NCBI GenBank assembly: GCA_963678675.1
Contig: OY783193.1
Location: forward strand, 33,890,430-33,954,429
Length of the DNA stretch: 64,000 nt
Direction of reading: 5' to 3'
Source of the DNA: Xiphydria camelus
Lineage: Eukaryota; Arthropoda; Insecta; Hymenoptera; Xiphydriidae
This document shows positions 11,901 to 64,000 of the stretch, piece by piece; the first letter of the stretch is position 1, and each line of letters starts with the position of its first letter. The notes beneath the pieces were generated by a model. That model saw only the letters and a program-made list of their open reading frames with translations. It did not search any database and was not told where the DNA came from. Both the position numbers and the translations under genes were made by a program.

Positions 11901-14556
11901 CAACTACTGGCTATTAAGTCCCTGCTGCTAGCGCTTCGATATCACGTTAGAAATTTACTGAAAAAGGAGAGGACATTTTTAGTATTTACCAAATTAACAA
12001 ACTCGTAAAATTGCAAGCATTTATCAGTGCACAATAAACGTTACACATATGTAACTCTCGAGAGAAATTTATAAATGGCTTCACGATGGCGTTAAAAATA
12101 CTAACACCCTATTATTTCGAAGAGAAAAGGATGGGGCACAAATTAAAATTCACCTAGCGCGGAAGAAACGTCGGAAGCCTCCAGGCGACGGACCTCCCCC
12201 TCTCCCTCTCGCATGCCTTCCACCTTCTCCCCGGCCGACGCTCGGCGGAGCTGGTTCGAACGTAAAGTTAGTTATGCATAATTTTCCACGGGGGGTGAGG
12301 GGGAGGGGGAACGAAACGCGAATTTACTCGCAGGCCGGGCGCGAGGCGCGAAAACGGCGGGTGGAAGGGCGGCGTAGGAGGGCGGGAGGTCGAGAAAAAG
12401 GAAGAGAGAGAGGCGAAGGAGATTTTAGTTTGGAAGTTTCGCGAGCTCCGCGGAGATAAACGAGTGCCGCGGGGTCGCGCAGTGGGAGCGCGCGAGAGAG
12501 AACCGCGAGTCCGATCGCGATATCGCATTACGGATGCGCGGATTGCCCCGTGCTGGACGACTTTCTCACGTCTTCCGCGCGCGAGAGGAAATCGTTTCGA
12601 AACGCGGAAAGACAGATACCAGTAAATTTTACTGTATCTATACGTATAACAATGGATACGTATTTGTATATTTGTATGTTCCTAACCAAATCAACAGTTT
12701 TTATGCGATCTCGATGAAATTTTGCACACGTACGCTTTGAAAGAAGGCGGACAATACTGTCTACATTTGGTTTTCAAAAACCCGCCGCCACTACTCTTTT
12801 CCACCTCACGTGCAGCTTTATATTTTTTTTGCAAATATCTTAAAAACAGTGAGGAACGGCCAAAGCGAATGGTGATATTTCGAAAGCCGATAAAATTTCT
12901 TATCGAATGGCGTTACACCGATTCCGATCGAGCAATTATAACCTTACTACAGAAACTTTTTATAAAATTGACTAAAACCCGAACAACGCCATGTAGAACA
13001 GCTAGTTTATGATAAAGGAGGTACACGTGAGGGTTTTCGGATCTTTTTACAGTGCGGTACAATACTTTTTCTTTTGAAAATACTAGGGTAAACCACCCAG
13101 TTATTGGACGCCTTGCAGTTATTGGACAGTCTTATTTAAATAAATAAAAACAAGATTCCCAGTTTTTACTTAAATAAATATTATCGAAAACATGTACCTG
13201 GCTTATTGATTCTTGACTGTCCAATTACTGGATTGAGTATTTCCAAAGGATAAAAACATTGTCCGAAAACTAAGTTTTTTGACTTTATCCCAGTTTTTTA
13301 TTATTTAAAATTATATTCTTTCCAACTCTTAAAATTGCAAGTTACTAGAATGTAAAGCCAATATATTTTCAATTAAAACAAGCCACCACTCATATCTCTA
13401 GGTAAAAAAATATCTTTTTAACACGGTCTCAAATGTTGTAAAATGCTTAAGCGTCCAATATATAACTGGGTGGTTTACCCTAAATCATGATAATTTACAT
13501 CACAATTTCCTAGTTTCCAGAGAAAAATTGTTCTTTAGTACAGCAGAATCAACTGAAAACCCTCATCTGGCCGTTTTTTATTGTAAATCAGCAACAACGT
13601 ACGTGCTTCGCGTGCATTTTTTGTTTATTCGTAATTCGTCAATCACATACGATACTTTTTCATGCTTTGACGATTGGCAAACGTCACCCACTCATGTTTT
13701 CAAGTTTCTAGATTCAAGATAGCGAGTTCGGCAAAAAAATATTCACGGAAAAGTGAGACTCGTGACATACTATAATATTTAATAATCAACAAATGTCACT
13801 TACGTGCCGAAATAGTTATTTTCGTTATTAGGGCATGAAGCGCTGTTTCTAACGAGTGTGAAGTTTGCCGCACGAGCGAAGCGAGTACGGCAATCACACT
13901 CGTTAAAACTGCGCGAAACAACCGAATAACGAATTCTATTTTTTGTCACTAAGGGCCGGTTTTACCAACACGGTATAAACGCGGTATAGCGCTATACTGA
14001 GAATAACCAGCAATAAGCCTTATGGTTATTCTCAGTATAGTGCTATACCGCGTTTATACCTGTTGGTAAAACCGGCCCTAAGTGTCAAATACGAGGTTGA
14101 CGATTTCACGCACTGCGCAGGTTATTTCACGCACTGCGCAACTTTTCACGAATTGGTGTGTGAAAGATGATTTCACATGCGTCGAGGACGCTCATGAAAC
14201 CGAGTATTTGACACTGAGTGACAAAAACGACTTTTCACGCTTTGGAAATTCGAGATTCGAGATGACAAACATCGATATCAAGTCGGCCAATAAAATTCAT
14301 GGAAAAGTAGGCCGTTACTTTTCGTGAATATTGGCCAATGAGAATATTGGAAAGGAACTTACGTGACAAGCTCTCCTCTTTATGGATGGACACGGTCAAA
14401 TTTACCGGTATCAGTCTCTTCGTGAAGAGTCTTTCTCTGTCGCAGAGTTCGGGACACACCTTCGACGTCGGGCGACACGCCATCGAGTACGAGGCGAAGG
14501 ACGAGGCGGGCTGGACGACAAAGTGCGTCTTCGCCGTCGACGTGCTGCTCGAGTAG
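2800..14556 (+). CDS. Gene A: EGF-CCP-HYR-HYR extracellular protein, 3' part (5' end outside window)
   Basis: Five coding exons join in phase: 2800-2925, 7290-7517, 7813-8064, 10754-10890 and 14446-14556, giving 284 residues plus a TAG stop. In order they encode a calcium-binding-type EGF repeat (DINEC start, six Cys), a CCP/sushi module, HYR1 (RLDCPKDVV to LLRITVKG) and HYR2 split over two exons. All introns are GT-AG. The first four exons start in phase 1, the last in phase 0. The first visible exon begins in phase 1, so more exons lie left of the window. No membrane segment follows HYR2, which predicts a secreted protein. The domain order and sequence match the 3' part of gene B on the opposite strand, so the two are paralogs arranged tail to tail. 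EGF/CCP/HYR proteins usually act in extracellular matrix or cell adhesion; that role is inferred here. Confidence 0.88.
3090..3777. mobile_element. Palindromic MITE with CAGGGTGT ends, TA-flanked
   Basis: The ends CAGGGTGTAAAAAAAGTCCC and its reverse complement are flanked by TA on both sides. The arms repeat internally (CCCCCGCTGGGGGC-type motifs facing each other). The TA duplication suggests mobilisation by a Tc1/mariner-type transposase. No coding capacity. Confidence 0.8.
3827..4043. mobile_element. Short MITE with CAGTACTGTCTCCTTAA ends
   Basis: Imperfect terminal inverted repeats and flanking TA. It is a copy of the element at 52897-53113, sharing the CGTTCGACCGAT, CTGATACGTGATA and CCGGAGTGGGAGCATTC blocks. 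The ends resemble pogo/Tigger-type termini (CAGT..). Confidence 0.7.
4078..6035. repeat. AT-rich region of nested palindromic elements
   Basis: From 4078 to 5525 the sequence is AT-rich and repeatedly contains TTGAATCAAATAA-like motifs. The 4618-4850 block is conspicuously GC-richer. From 5509 (TACACTGAGAAAAATTTAG) to 6035 (TTATTTTTCTCAGTATA) there is an element with inverted CACTGAGAAAA ends. No gene is seen. Confidence 0.5.
6131..6349. mobile_element. Small palindromic element with TAGAGTGGGG ends
   Basis: The left end AGAGTGGGGCTAAATGTACC faces the right end GGTACTTTTAACCCCACTCT. The interior is AT-rich. A related end motif (GCGGGGCTAGTTGTAAC) occurs at about 33330 and 34125. Confidence 0.6.
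6578..7201. mobile_element. Palindromic MITE with GTCCAGGCGTCAG ends, copy 1
   Basis: Perfect 13-bp terminal inverted repeats (GTCCAGGCGTCAG) and long internal inverted arms (TTCGGTCCGGAACATATTG and TATCTCCGAAAATATTCA facing their complements). It lies in the gene A intron, ending about 90 bp before the CCP exon. Confidence 0.82.
7290..7517 (+). CDS. Gene A exon: CCP/sushi domain
   Basis: The acceptor is CTCTTGCAG and the donor GTGAGT, phase 1-1. The exon encodes DINNVACPILNPAGRGYVVC, then TKCRLKCPGGYQLHGEY and a TC..GTWDG..GEC ending, the classic CCP pattern with an added cysteine pair. The whole module is one exon here, whereas the gene B equivalent is split by a short intron. Confidence 0.87.
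7813..8064 (+). CDS. Gene A exon: HYR domain 1
   Basis: The acceptor is GTTCTTCAG and the donor GTGAGC, phase 1-1. The exon encodes RLDCPKDVVAELSQGGD, a central DLDWSRYVRSRPSWGKRLEA segment and the terminal SCLLRITVKG strand. It aligns with gene B residues beginning IRCPSDVDIELPA and DMDWWRYVDASPAW-like positions, where gene B has an intron. Confidence 0.85.
9444..10356. mobile_element. Palindromic MITE with CAGGGTGTTTCAAAATTCA ends
   Basis: TA-flanked 19-bp ends with a further nested palindrome (GAGGGGGTCAGAAGCCAAGG at 9608-9627 versus its complement near 9770-9795). It is intronic in gene A and contains a GT microsatellite at about 10264. Confidence 0.8.
10754..10890 (+). CDS. Gene A exon: HYR domain 2, first half
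   Basis: The acceptor is CTTCTCGCAG, entering in phase 1; the donor is GTAAGA, leaving in phase 0. It encodes DGEAPVIKYCPDDLLV and TWTEPIFTDNVKVTRISSNV. The WxEPxFTDNVKV signature is shared with gene B (WQEPTFTDNVKVERVYKTR), and the exon ends at the same domain position in both genes. Confidence 0.87.
10926..11307. mobile_element. Two abutting CACTGAGAAAA-type palindromic elements
   Basis: The first copy runs 10926-11173 with GTTAAAATGACAAAACGCAT after its end. A shorter relative in opposite orientation runs 11165-11307 (ends TACTGAGGAAAATAATTTGG and ATTATTTTTCTTAGTA). Relatives lie at 22445-22600, 27351-27620 and 62061-62285. Confidence 0.7.
12604..13570. mobile_element. Foldback element (GGAAAGACTGATACC family) with nested insertions, copy 1
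   Basis: The segment near 12604 (GGAAAGACAGATACCAGTAA), the 13017-13080 segment (GGTACACGTGAGGGTTTTCG) and the 13485-13570 segment match the family at 19223, 33553, 35320 and 49942. The element at 13084-13482 sits inside it. Confidence 0.65.
13084..13482. mobile_element. MITE with TAGGGTAAACCACCCAGTTAT ends
   Basis: About 400 bp, with termini reading inward GGGTAAACCACCCAGTTAT and its complement, plus CAATTACTGG/CCAGTTATTGG-type internal motifs. It is inserted in the foldback at 12604-13570. Confidence 0.75.
13738..14327. mobile_element. Foldback element with AATATTCACG ends
   Basis: Ends AATATTCACGGAAAAGT and CTTTTCGTGAATATT. The interior has GCACGAGCGAAGCGAGTACG and CACGCACTGCGCA repeats. 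A reverse-oriented relative occupies 19785-20118. The Harbinger-like MITE at 13953-14078 is nested inside. Confidence 0.7.
13953..14078. mobile_element. 126-bp Harbinger-like MITE, copy 1
   Basis: A nearly perfect palindrome with GGGCCGGTTTTACCAACA ends flanked by TAA on both sides. TAA duplication and GGGCC-type ends fit the PIF/Harbinger superfamily. Copy 2 (half) is at 19931-19975 and copy 3 at 59560-59685. Confidence 0.82.
14446..14556 (+). CDS. Gene A terminal exon: HYR domain 2, second half, and stop
   Basis: The acceptor is CTTTCTCTGTCGCAG, phase 0. It encodes SSGHTFDVGRHAIEYEAKD, AGWTTKC and FAVDVLLE followed by TAG. It matches gene B EPGQLMYPGTHNVRYVASD and CHFTVHV. Gene B splices on from this point into extra C-terminal exons, but gene A stops three codons later. 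Confidence 0.87.
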   Translation, partial: SSGHTFDVGRHAIEYEAKDEAGWTTKCVFAVDVLLE

Positions 14557-15059
14557 AAGGATCGACCCGCGCGAAGAAGCGCCTCCAGGAGGAGGGAGAA
14601 GTATGCGGTGAAGCGCGCGAATATCGAGGGTGTCCCTCGGACTTTTGTTATTCCCAGCCGAATCGACGCGATTCTGACGTTCGCCATCGACGCGATCGGG
14701 ACAAGGGGTTGTCCCGGGCTCCGAAAAATTCTTCGCAGGACGAAATTACGTGAGACGGATACGCTGATAGATCCGGGCCCGCGCGTATCGCGACCCGCAC
14801 ACTAAGGAAATAGTTTATTTATATTTAATATACATGTATACTTGATTACGACGAAAGAAATATTTCTTTGGGCCGAGCAAATATTCGTTAGCTATTACTC
14901 TATTTCTGTCCGAGTAAAGGAGACGTTCTAATAATTAGCATGGATTTACTTGGCCCGGTAAAATATTTCTTTTGCCATAATCGAGTATACATTTATTAAC
15001 TACAAAAAAACTTCTCTCAGTAGAGCGAAATATCGTGCGGTGACAAGGGTGCGATATCC

Positions 15060-15618
15060 GTACACGGAGAAAAGGAATTAGCAATTCTTACGGTATATCA
15101 CAGTAACGAGGCTTCTCGAGGTGAAATATTGAATTTTTAAAAATAGATATAGCGTACTTTTTTTACGATTCGTAACAGCGCACTGAGAGTTTCAATTAAA
15201 TCTGCGTTTCCATGCAGTAAAGGATGCGTTTTAATACAAAATCAGATACTCCGACCAATAAATTTGATTACAACGATTAACGGCTATTTGAAGGAAATAG
15301 GCTGTAGTCCATTCGAGTCAATTGTTAGTCCAAGTAACTTGATCTGCATTTCCCCACCCATAACCGCCCATTTAATCAAATTCACTATATTTTTCTCTCA
15401 ATGTATAAACGTCAGTTTATGCGGTAAAATTTACCAATCCTGTTGATATGTGCCGGGTAAATTGATATCTATACTGTTATGAACTGTAAAAAGTACGCTG
15501 TGTCTAATAAAACATTCAATATTTCACTTCAAGGAGTCCTGTTACTAAGATAGGTACACCGTAAAAATTCATGAGTTTTTCCATGACTTTCTTACTAATC
15601 CCTTTTCTCCGTGTAAGC
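15060..15618. mobile_element. Palindromic element with TACACGGAGAAAAGG ends
   Basis: Ends CACGGAGAAAAGGAATTAG and CTAATCCCTTTTCTCCGTG. Inner arms share ATAGCGTACTTTTTT and AAAAAGTACGCTGTG. Relatives are at 50355-50648 and, partly, at 29940-30235. Confidence 0.72.
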
Positions 15619-17158
15619 GTCGTGAGGACCGCAGCTCCCGGTGCACGAAGGGTGCAATCGAACGCGATTCGAACGTTCGTATAGAGAGGCGTGCGTTCTC
15701 GGGAAAACTCGTGATACCAACGGAGAACGAAATCTCAAATAATACGGCCGATTCGCGACGTCCCACCACGGGGGACCCACGTCACGGCTCGTGATAATTG
15801 CGACCACGCTACAATCATAAAGGTCATCGAGTCATCCTGGAAGAAGTGTCACCGTCGAGAGTATCGCGCCGCTCCAGGAACTGTTCTAGTTTTAAGTCCA
15901 AGTATAACCGTAAAGGCATTTAAGCGCGTTACACACACGAATGCAGCGCGTTGACGCTTGACACACTCTCGCTCCTCCTATATCGCTCCTACTTTTTCTT
16001 CGTCGGTCGTCTCTCCGCTCGCGCGCATCGTTTCTACTTCTTTATTATTCCCTTCCCGCTCCCCTCCCACTCCCCGTTCAATCTCAGTCGCGACGAGAAA
16101 GCGTCGGGGAGGTGAAATGACGAATTTGAAACGTATACGCCGACAAGTATTAACGTTGATGCACGACACGTCGATGTGCGAGGTACACTGTGAAAAAAAT
16201 TGTACTTTTAATATACTTTTATAAAAAGGTTTTTTCCAATCCGTGATTATGAAAATTAATATACCCCCACGGGAAAGAAATATGTGGTAAACTTCGGGAC
16301 AAGACCGATTTCTTGTCATGATAACTACAATTTTAGTAAAAATTGTAATAAAACTTGCAGAAGTTGCAAGCGTTTGCTGTAATTTTTACTAAAATTATAG
16401 CTATCCTAACGATAGATTGGCCTTGTCCCGCATTTTACCACAAACTTTGTAAATGTTAGAATTTATTTTATTCCGTGCTGTAATTATGAAAATTAATATA
16501 TTTCCTTGTGAAACTTCCCTTATAAACTTCATAACGGAATATATTAAATTTCATAATCACGTATTGGATAAAAGCTTTATACACAATTATATTAAATTTA
16601 ATACAAATTTTTTGTACAGAGAGTGCACATATTATGTATCTCCTAGAAGGAAGGAAAACGCCGCGCGTCTCGTACGTAATTCTGTATTATTTATTAATAA
16701 CCCATACGCCATAAGCATATCATTGTTACGGTAATGATTAATTGATAACGCGACGTGTAATATTATAAATGTATAAAATTTACCTATCAAATATATTACA
16801 AGACATTACGCATGCTTTCGCCCGTCGCCGCGACCGCAGCACGCCGGAGAAATCGATTTTCCCATAACTTTTTTTATTGTAGTTTCGAAAAGATCGAATA
16901 TTATTATTCACCCAATATTTGTTCATTCTTCATTTCCGCCCTTATCAAAGCTGAAAAACGACATTTTGAAATGCAGCTGCGTTATCGCGATGTAAGTCTA
17001 TCTTTCCCGCACTCGTTGATTGACATGAGTGCGTCTCTCTGGCGTTTTGATGACGTCACAATGTCGCAGAAAAAAACGCGCTTACAACTCAGCGAATAAT
17101 TATTCTTTCAGTATCTTCTTTTTCCACGTCTTCTTTTTCGTGTAATATTAAATATGTG

Positions 17159-17455
17159 TACACTGAGAGAAATAATTGCTAGTGCCAACAAAAATATATC
17201 TTGAATCAAGAACATAACATGATCTTTCAAATTTTTAAGAATACAGATTCTTGGTCGAAGGATACATATATTCCTGGTTCAAGAATAGCTTTGTTGGAAC
17301 AAGAAATTCTTTCTGCGCGAAAAATATAATTACTCGAGCCTGTTAAGTATTTTCTTGTGCGAAAAAAAACCATGGCTTAATCCTGGAATTATACCATGTT
17401 TTCGACTGAAGAAATCTTTCTTTTCGCATTAGCAATTATTTCTCTCTGTGCACAA
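17159..17455. mobile_element. Palindromic element with CACTGAGAGAAATAATTGC ends
   Basis: The ends mirror each other (AGCAATTATTTCTCTCTGTG) around AT-rich arms. It is a relative of 55390-56482 (interrupted) and 56985-57070 (fragment). Confidence 0.7.
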
Positions 17456-17477
17456 ATTGCAAGCTGAATTTAAAACT

Positions 17478-17734
17478 ACACAGAGAAAAGGAATTAGTTG
17501 GATCTACTGAAAATTACTTGCGGGGTCGCAAGTAGTAATTACTCATTTATATCGACAACATTTTGCAATACATCAATTAAAATATGTCTTCCTTACAATC
17601 ATATAAAATAATATTATATGATTGAAAAGAAAAAACATTAACTAATATAAAAAAGTATTTAATTGATCCAAATAAATACTCACGTCCCCGCGAGTAATTT
17701 TTAATAGATCCAACTAATTCTTTTTCTTTCACTA
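17478..17734. mobile_element. Palindromic element, TTAGTTGGATCTACT family, copy 1
   Basis: Ends CACAGAGAAAAGGAATTAGT with the inner motif ACTTGCGGGGTCGCAAGTA. Copy 2 is at 21659-21912. It lies just downstream of the gene B terminal exon. Confidence 0.72.
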
Positions 17735-17741
17735 GAATTAT

Positions 17742-17747
17742 TTTATT
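17742..17747 (-). terminator. Candidate polyadenylation signal for gene B
   Basis: AATAAA on the minus strand about 440 bp downstream of the gene B stop codon, just outside the end of a palindromic element. It is only a motif match. Confidence 0.35.
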
Positions 17748-18186
17748 ATGGGAAGACGGAATCGCTCTCGTGCATCTCGGATCTCGGTAAGCTACATGAG
17801 AAGCTGCGGCCGCGCTATAATGGCACTTGATATATGTGTGACTCTAAGGTATTTTTGCTGCGGTAGTAGTAGTAGTAGTAGTGTCTCCAAGCCACGCGTA
17901 GACTCGTACGAAATGAAAATCAACGGAAGAAGAAGACGGCCCGAGGCACTCGTATTATACGGCCGGTGTCCGTCTGCGTACAGCCGCGAGACTTCCGCGG
18001 CGAGCCGAGAGGAAAGGATTAAAGCGGGCGAGGATCGCGCGGCACCTTTCCCCCGGTATCGCCGCTCTGCGCTTCGTATATCCGCGCTACATCATTGTCA
18101 GCCAGGAACTTTGATTTCACACTCGAACGCTCTTTTTTCCCAGACAACGAACGACCACAATTTCCCCGTTCGTCGTTGGCCTCGCT

Positions 18187-60995
<42,809 letters not shown>

Positions 60996-61696
60996 CTGAA
61001 ACGATGAGTGTCATATGTGTCTAATTGTAAGTACTCATATTGTAGATCTTGGTTCTTTCTTTCTCTGGCAGTAATTCTGGCTTTTTATATTGTTAGGGTA
61101 ATGCTTTCCAGGGAATACAGCCTGTTGCAAAACTTGCTCGTTATTATAGTAAATTTCGTACGATACTTCGCCGGGTCTCTTTGTGGATTCATGAAACATA
61201 ATACCGAAAGCCAAAATTAGAACTAACAATAAGTCGTCCGATACTTCATTCTAGTTTTGGGTTTTGGTATTACCACGAAATTGCAGGAAAATCTGCTATG
61301 TTGTTGAATGATCTTTTAACAAGTTTCATATTCCATTTAATCTTGTTTTTTATTTCAAGTTTTATCCTACATTTGGGATATTATCTTGGGTATAGCATTT
61401 TTTGGAAACCACGCTCCTGCATTTCGCTCCATGAGTACACTGAGAAAAAGAATGTTTCAAAATATAACAATCTATCCGAGAAAGTATAGGGGAATGCTTC
61501 AGGTAAGAAATGTAGCGATGGAACAGTTGTGAATTCGGTTTAATGCTGTACTGTATAGGGCTTGTATGTACTGTGTAGGATTTAGACTTACGTCTGACAC
61601 ACAGAGAATTAAATTGTATACAGTATAGTATTCATCGAATTCATAACTGCACTATCATTAGATGTCTGTACTGTATAGAACTTACACATATCCCAC

Positions 61697-61947
61697 GTTT
61701 GCTGCAATAGTGTCATAACTCAAAATTGGAATTGTCCCAAGCGACGATTTTAAAAGTTGAATTATTATATTATACGAGCGTTGACCATTTGCTGCCAGAT
61801 TATGATAATTATCATGAAAATTCTATGATAATTATCATAATCTGGCAGCAAATGGTCAACGCTCGTATAATATAATAATTCAACTTTTAAAGTCGTCGCT
61901 TGGGACAATTCCAATTTTGAGTTACGACACTATTGCAGCAAACGTGC
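61697..61947. repeat. Near-perfect 250-bp palindrome
   Basis: CGTTTGCTGCAATAGTGTCA to the centre at about 61822 (TCATGAAAATTCTATGATAA) and back. The arms differ at only a few positions. Confidence 0.78.
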
Positions 61948-62060
61948 GATATGTATCATACAGGATTACGTCTTACAAAAGTAAATTTTATGCAGTATAA
62001 TATTTCCTATTTTCATAACGACACTATCACTAGATTTATTACCTGGAGTTTTTTCACCAT

Positions 62061-62285
62061 ACACTAATAAAAATAACCTGTTGAATTTAATCAAAATCCT
62101 AGAGACCATAACCAAACTGTTTGGTAAAATATGGATCCTCCATCTGTGTGTGTTTCGTTTGAGTGACCATTTTCTGATTAGAATAACTAGACGTGTAGTT
62201 AGACTAACTAAGCATGTAGTTAGAATGACTAAACTCGTTTAACAGAATCCATTTTTTCATTTCAATCGAGTTTCTTCTCGGTGTA
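62061..62285. mobile_element. CACTAATAAAAATAAC-ended palindromic element
   Basis: It shares GGTAAAATATGGATCCTCCA and GACTAAACTCGTTTAACAGA segments with 22445-22600 and 27351-27620 in reverse orientation. Confidence 0.65.
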
Positions 62286-62426
62286 CTTTGGGATTGATTG
62301 CTACATTTTGAAACATTATTTTTCTCAATGCATCGAATAAAAATGACCACGTGGGAAATATTTCGACGTCAAATTTTTTTTAGCCAGTCTAGTAAAATCC
62401 ACACGAAGATCCACCATCGAATATGT

Positions 62427-63628
62427 ACAGTTAGACCCTGTTTAACGCGGGGGATATGTACGTTCCAATAAATTCTAGCGCTAAACGAAACAGCGTTAAA
62501 CGAGGTCATCTTAACACGTAAATAATGGGGATAAGTGAAACAGAACAAAGAATAAGAAAATTTGTCAGTTCTTTTTTGTTTTATTTTGTAACATTTATTG
62601 TTAAATAGTTGTTTATTACATCAATTATAGACTTATTTATTGCTAATATCCATTTTTATTCATAAAACATTCATGAAAATAAAAAAAAGTTCGAGTAAAG
62701 ATGTCATGTTTGTGATGAGGAAGGTTCTTCCTCATTTGATATTTTTTTGTGACGAAGTCATCTAAAGTCGTTTGTCTTTTCCTGTTTCGTTCAGCAAGCA
62801 GTTGTCGATAGCAAGACACCACATCAATGACACTTTGTCCTGTCTCTGAATTTCTATCAATATTAGGGAATACAGTTGTAACCTTTATTCTGGACAGACT
62901 AACAAAAGAGCGTAGTGAAACAAAAGATACGTAGTGTGCACCATCGCTGCACAATGCACCGTTTATGGTTGTCGCATGCCTGCTTCATTTGCACACATAT
63001 ACAACAAGTACCAATACCATGTGCGATTTCGGGAAATCCAAATACTACCGCGTAATACTGAAACAGCGTTAAGCGGAGCAGCGTTAAGGTTTCTCGAGCG
63101 TTATACTAAAAATAGTGAGAAATGCTTGAAAATGATTGCATTCGGTAGATTGAAGTAAAAAAAAATTCAGTTAAATTTTCAAGTCTTTTAAGAAGCTCGT
63201 TGCAAAGATTTTTGAATAACGAAATAACATGTGTTCTTATGGGTTATAACCAACAAACCGCGATATTTCTGAGAAAAATAGTGAACAAATTCTGAAATTT
63301 TTTGAACAGCAAGTTTAATGAACTCAAATTATCTATACCAATTTTCACGTTCATTAAGAAGCCCGTTATTTTTTTTTATTCATTGTTCTTTATAAATTTA
63401 ACCTTTGATAAGTCAATGTGGCAACGTTGCATGACGTACAGATGCATGACCAGATGTTTTGGGCTCCATTTTTGAACTCACAGATACACAGATACTACTG
63501 TACGTCAAACGCTGTCGCCACATCGCACGAAGAACATACTTTAGAGTGTTACTGTACTTCAGTGGACTAACTTTTAGCAGGGAAAAAGCCCCTGTACCGC
63601 TCGAGAAACCTTAAGCGGGGTCTTACTG
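62427..63628 (-). pseudogene. Decayed pogo/Tigger-like transposon with transposase C-terminus
   Basis: Imperfect ends CAGTTAGACCCTGTTTAACG and CTTAAGCGGGGTCTTACTG, each bounded by TA, typical of pogo/Tigger elements. On the minus strand at 62643-62954 a frame reads ETGQSVIDVVSCYRQLLAER, then RKRQTTLDDFVTKK. The QTTLDDFV part fits a PCNA-interacting box, a feature known near the C-terminus of pogo-family transposases. The catalytic region is missing, so the copy is non-autonomous. Confidence 0.68.
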
Positions 63629-64000
63629 TACATATGTCGTCGCGTCGCGGATGAAAAGCCTTTCCGGATCGGACGTCACCGAGAAACGTCAACCCCGGAC
63701 CGCAGGGGGTCGAAGCCACGGAAAGCAACGCTGTTTGCTCAACCGCGCGCGACCCGGCACGAGGCGCTGTAACAATACTCGCTGTGCATACTCGCGCCAC
63801 GCCCGTATAAGGAGGCGAGATGAACGCGTGCGATAGACGCGCTCGAGGGTCAAAGTGGCCAATGGCATGTGTTTGACTATGCCTGCGTAAGATCAAGGTG
63901 AGAAGATGATTCACGGTCGAGGTATCGTTCGCGTCGTCTCCTCTACTTCCTCCCGGCCCGATCATTCGTTCCGCGAGAGGCGCCAATGACTCTCAGACGA
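63629..64000. other. GC-rich right edge of window
   Basis: A GC-rich stretch with open frames on both strands but no domain, splice or start logic. It could be a regulatory patch or 5' region of gene B. Confidence 0.25.

Larger units (their letters stand above)
14557..18186. other. Intergenic space between the convergent 3' ends of genes A and B
   Basis: It contains elements at 15060-15618, 17159-17455 and 17478-17734, plus AT-rich inverted-repeat sequence around 16190-16580. 17748-18186 is GC-richer and probably gene B 3' UTR. A GTA microsatellite lies at about 17863-17882. No further gene was identified. Confidence 0.5.

Noticed and set aside
63567..63986. 139-residue minus-strand frame at the right edge
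   Set aside because: It overlaps the pogo-like terminus and has no signal peptide or compatible donor for gene B, so I did not use it as the missing 5' exon.

Overview
The window is eukaryotic and almost certainly from an insect. It has multi-exon genes with GT-AG introns, an AT-rich intronic background with short GC-rich patches, and very dense small inverted-repeat (MITE or foldback) transposons with TA or TAA target duplications. The transposon mix (mariner-like, pogo/Tigger-like, Harbinger-like) would fit a hymenopteran such as an ant, but that is an inference.

The window is dominated by two convergent paralogous genes for modular extracellular proteins made of EGF, CCP (sushi) and HYR domains. 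Gene A (+ strand, 2800-14556) is cut off at its 5' side by the window edge. It shows its last five coding exons: EGF, CCP, HYR1, HYR2 (two exons), stop. Gene B (- strand, 60995 down to 18187) is nearly complete, lacking only its 5'-most exon(s). I could join 19 coding exons with consistent reading phase into about 2,595 residues: basic N-terminal region, CCP, about 48 EGF repeats, CCP, HYR1, HYR2, a His/Tyr/Gln-rich segment and a poly-Gln tail. One exon of 4,968 bp (44923-49890) carries 39 EGF repeats.

Inside the last large intron of gene B lies a same-strand two-exon unit, C (28225-24014): a hydrophobic membrane segment followed by a 906-residue low-complexity tail. It could be a nested gene with its own TATA box and a small upstream ORF. 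It could also be an alternative membrane-anchored 3' end of gene B, because the exon phases are compatible. Its stop codon sits exactly at the edge of a MITE.

The remaining sequence is intron or intergenic and mostly transposon derived. It includes a 2-kb foldback (58093-60090), a pogo/Tigger-like remnant (62427-63628), a mariner-like remnant (20151-20716), Harbinger-like 126-bp MITEs nested in other elements, and a broad set of palindromic elements sharing a terminal CACTGAGAAAA-type motif.

The domain content suggests that A and B encode secreted, calcium-binding matrix or adhesion proteins. I do not recognise a specific gene symbol.
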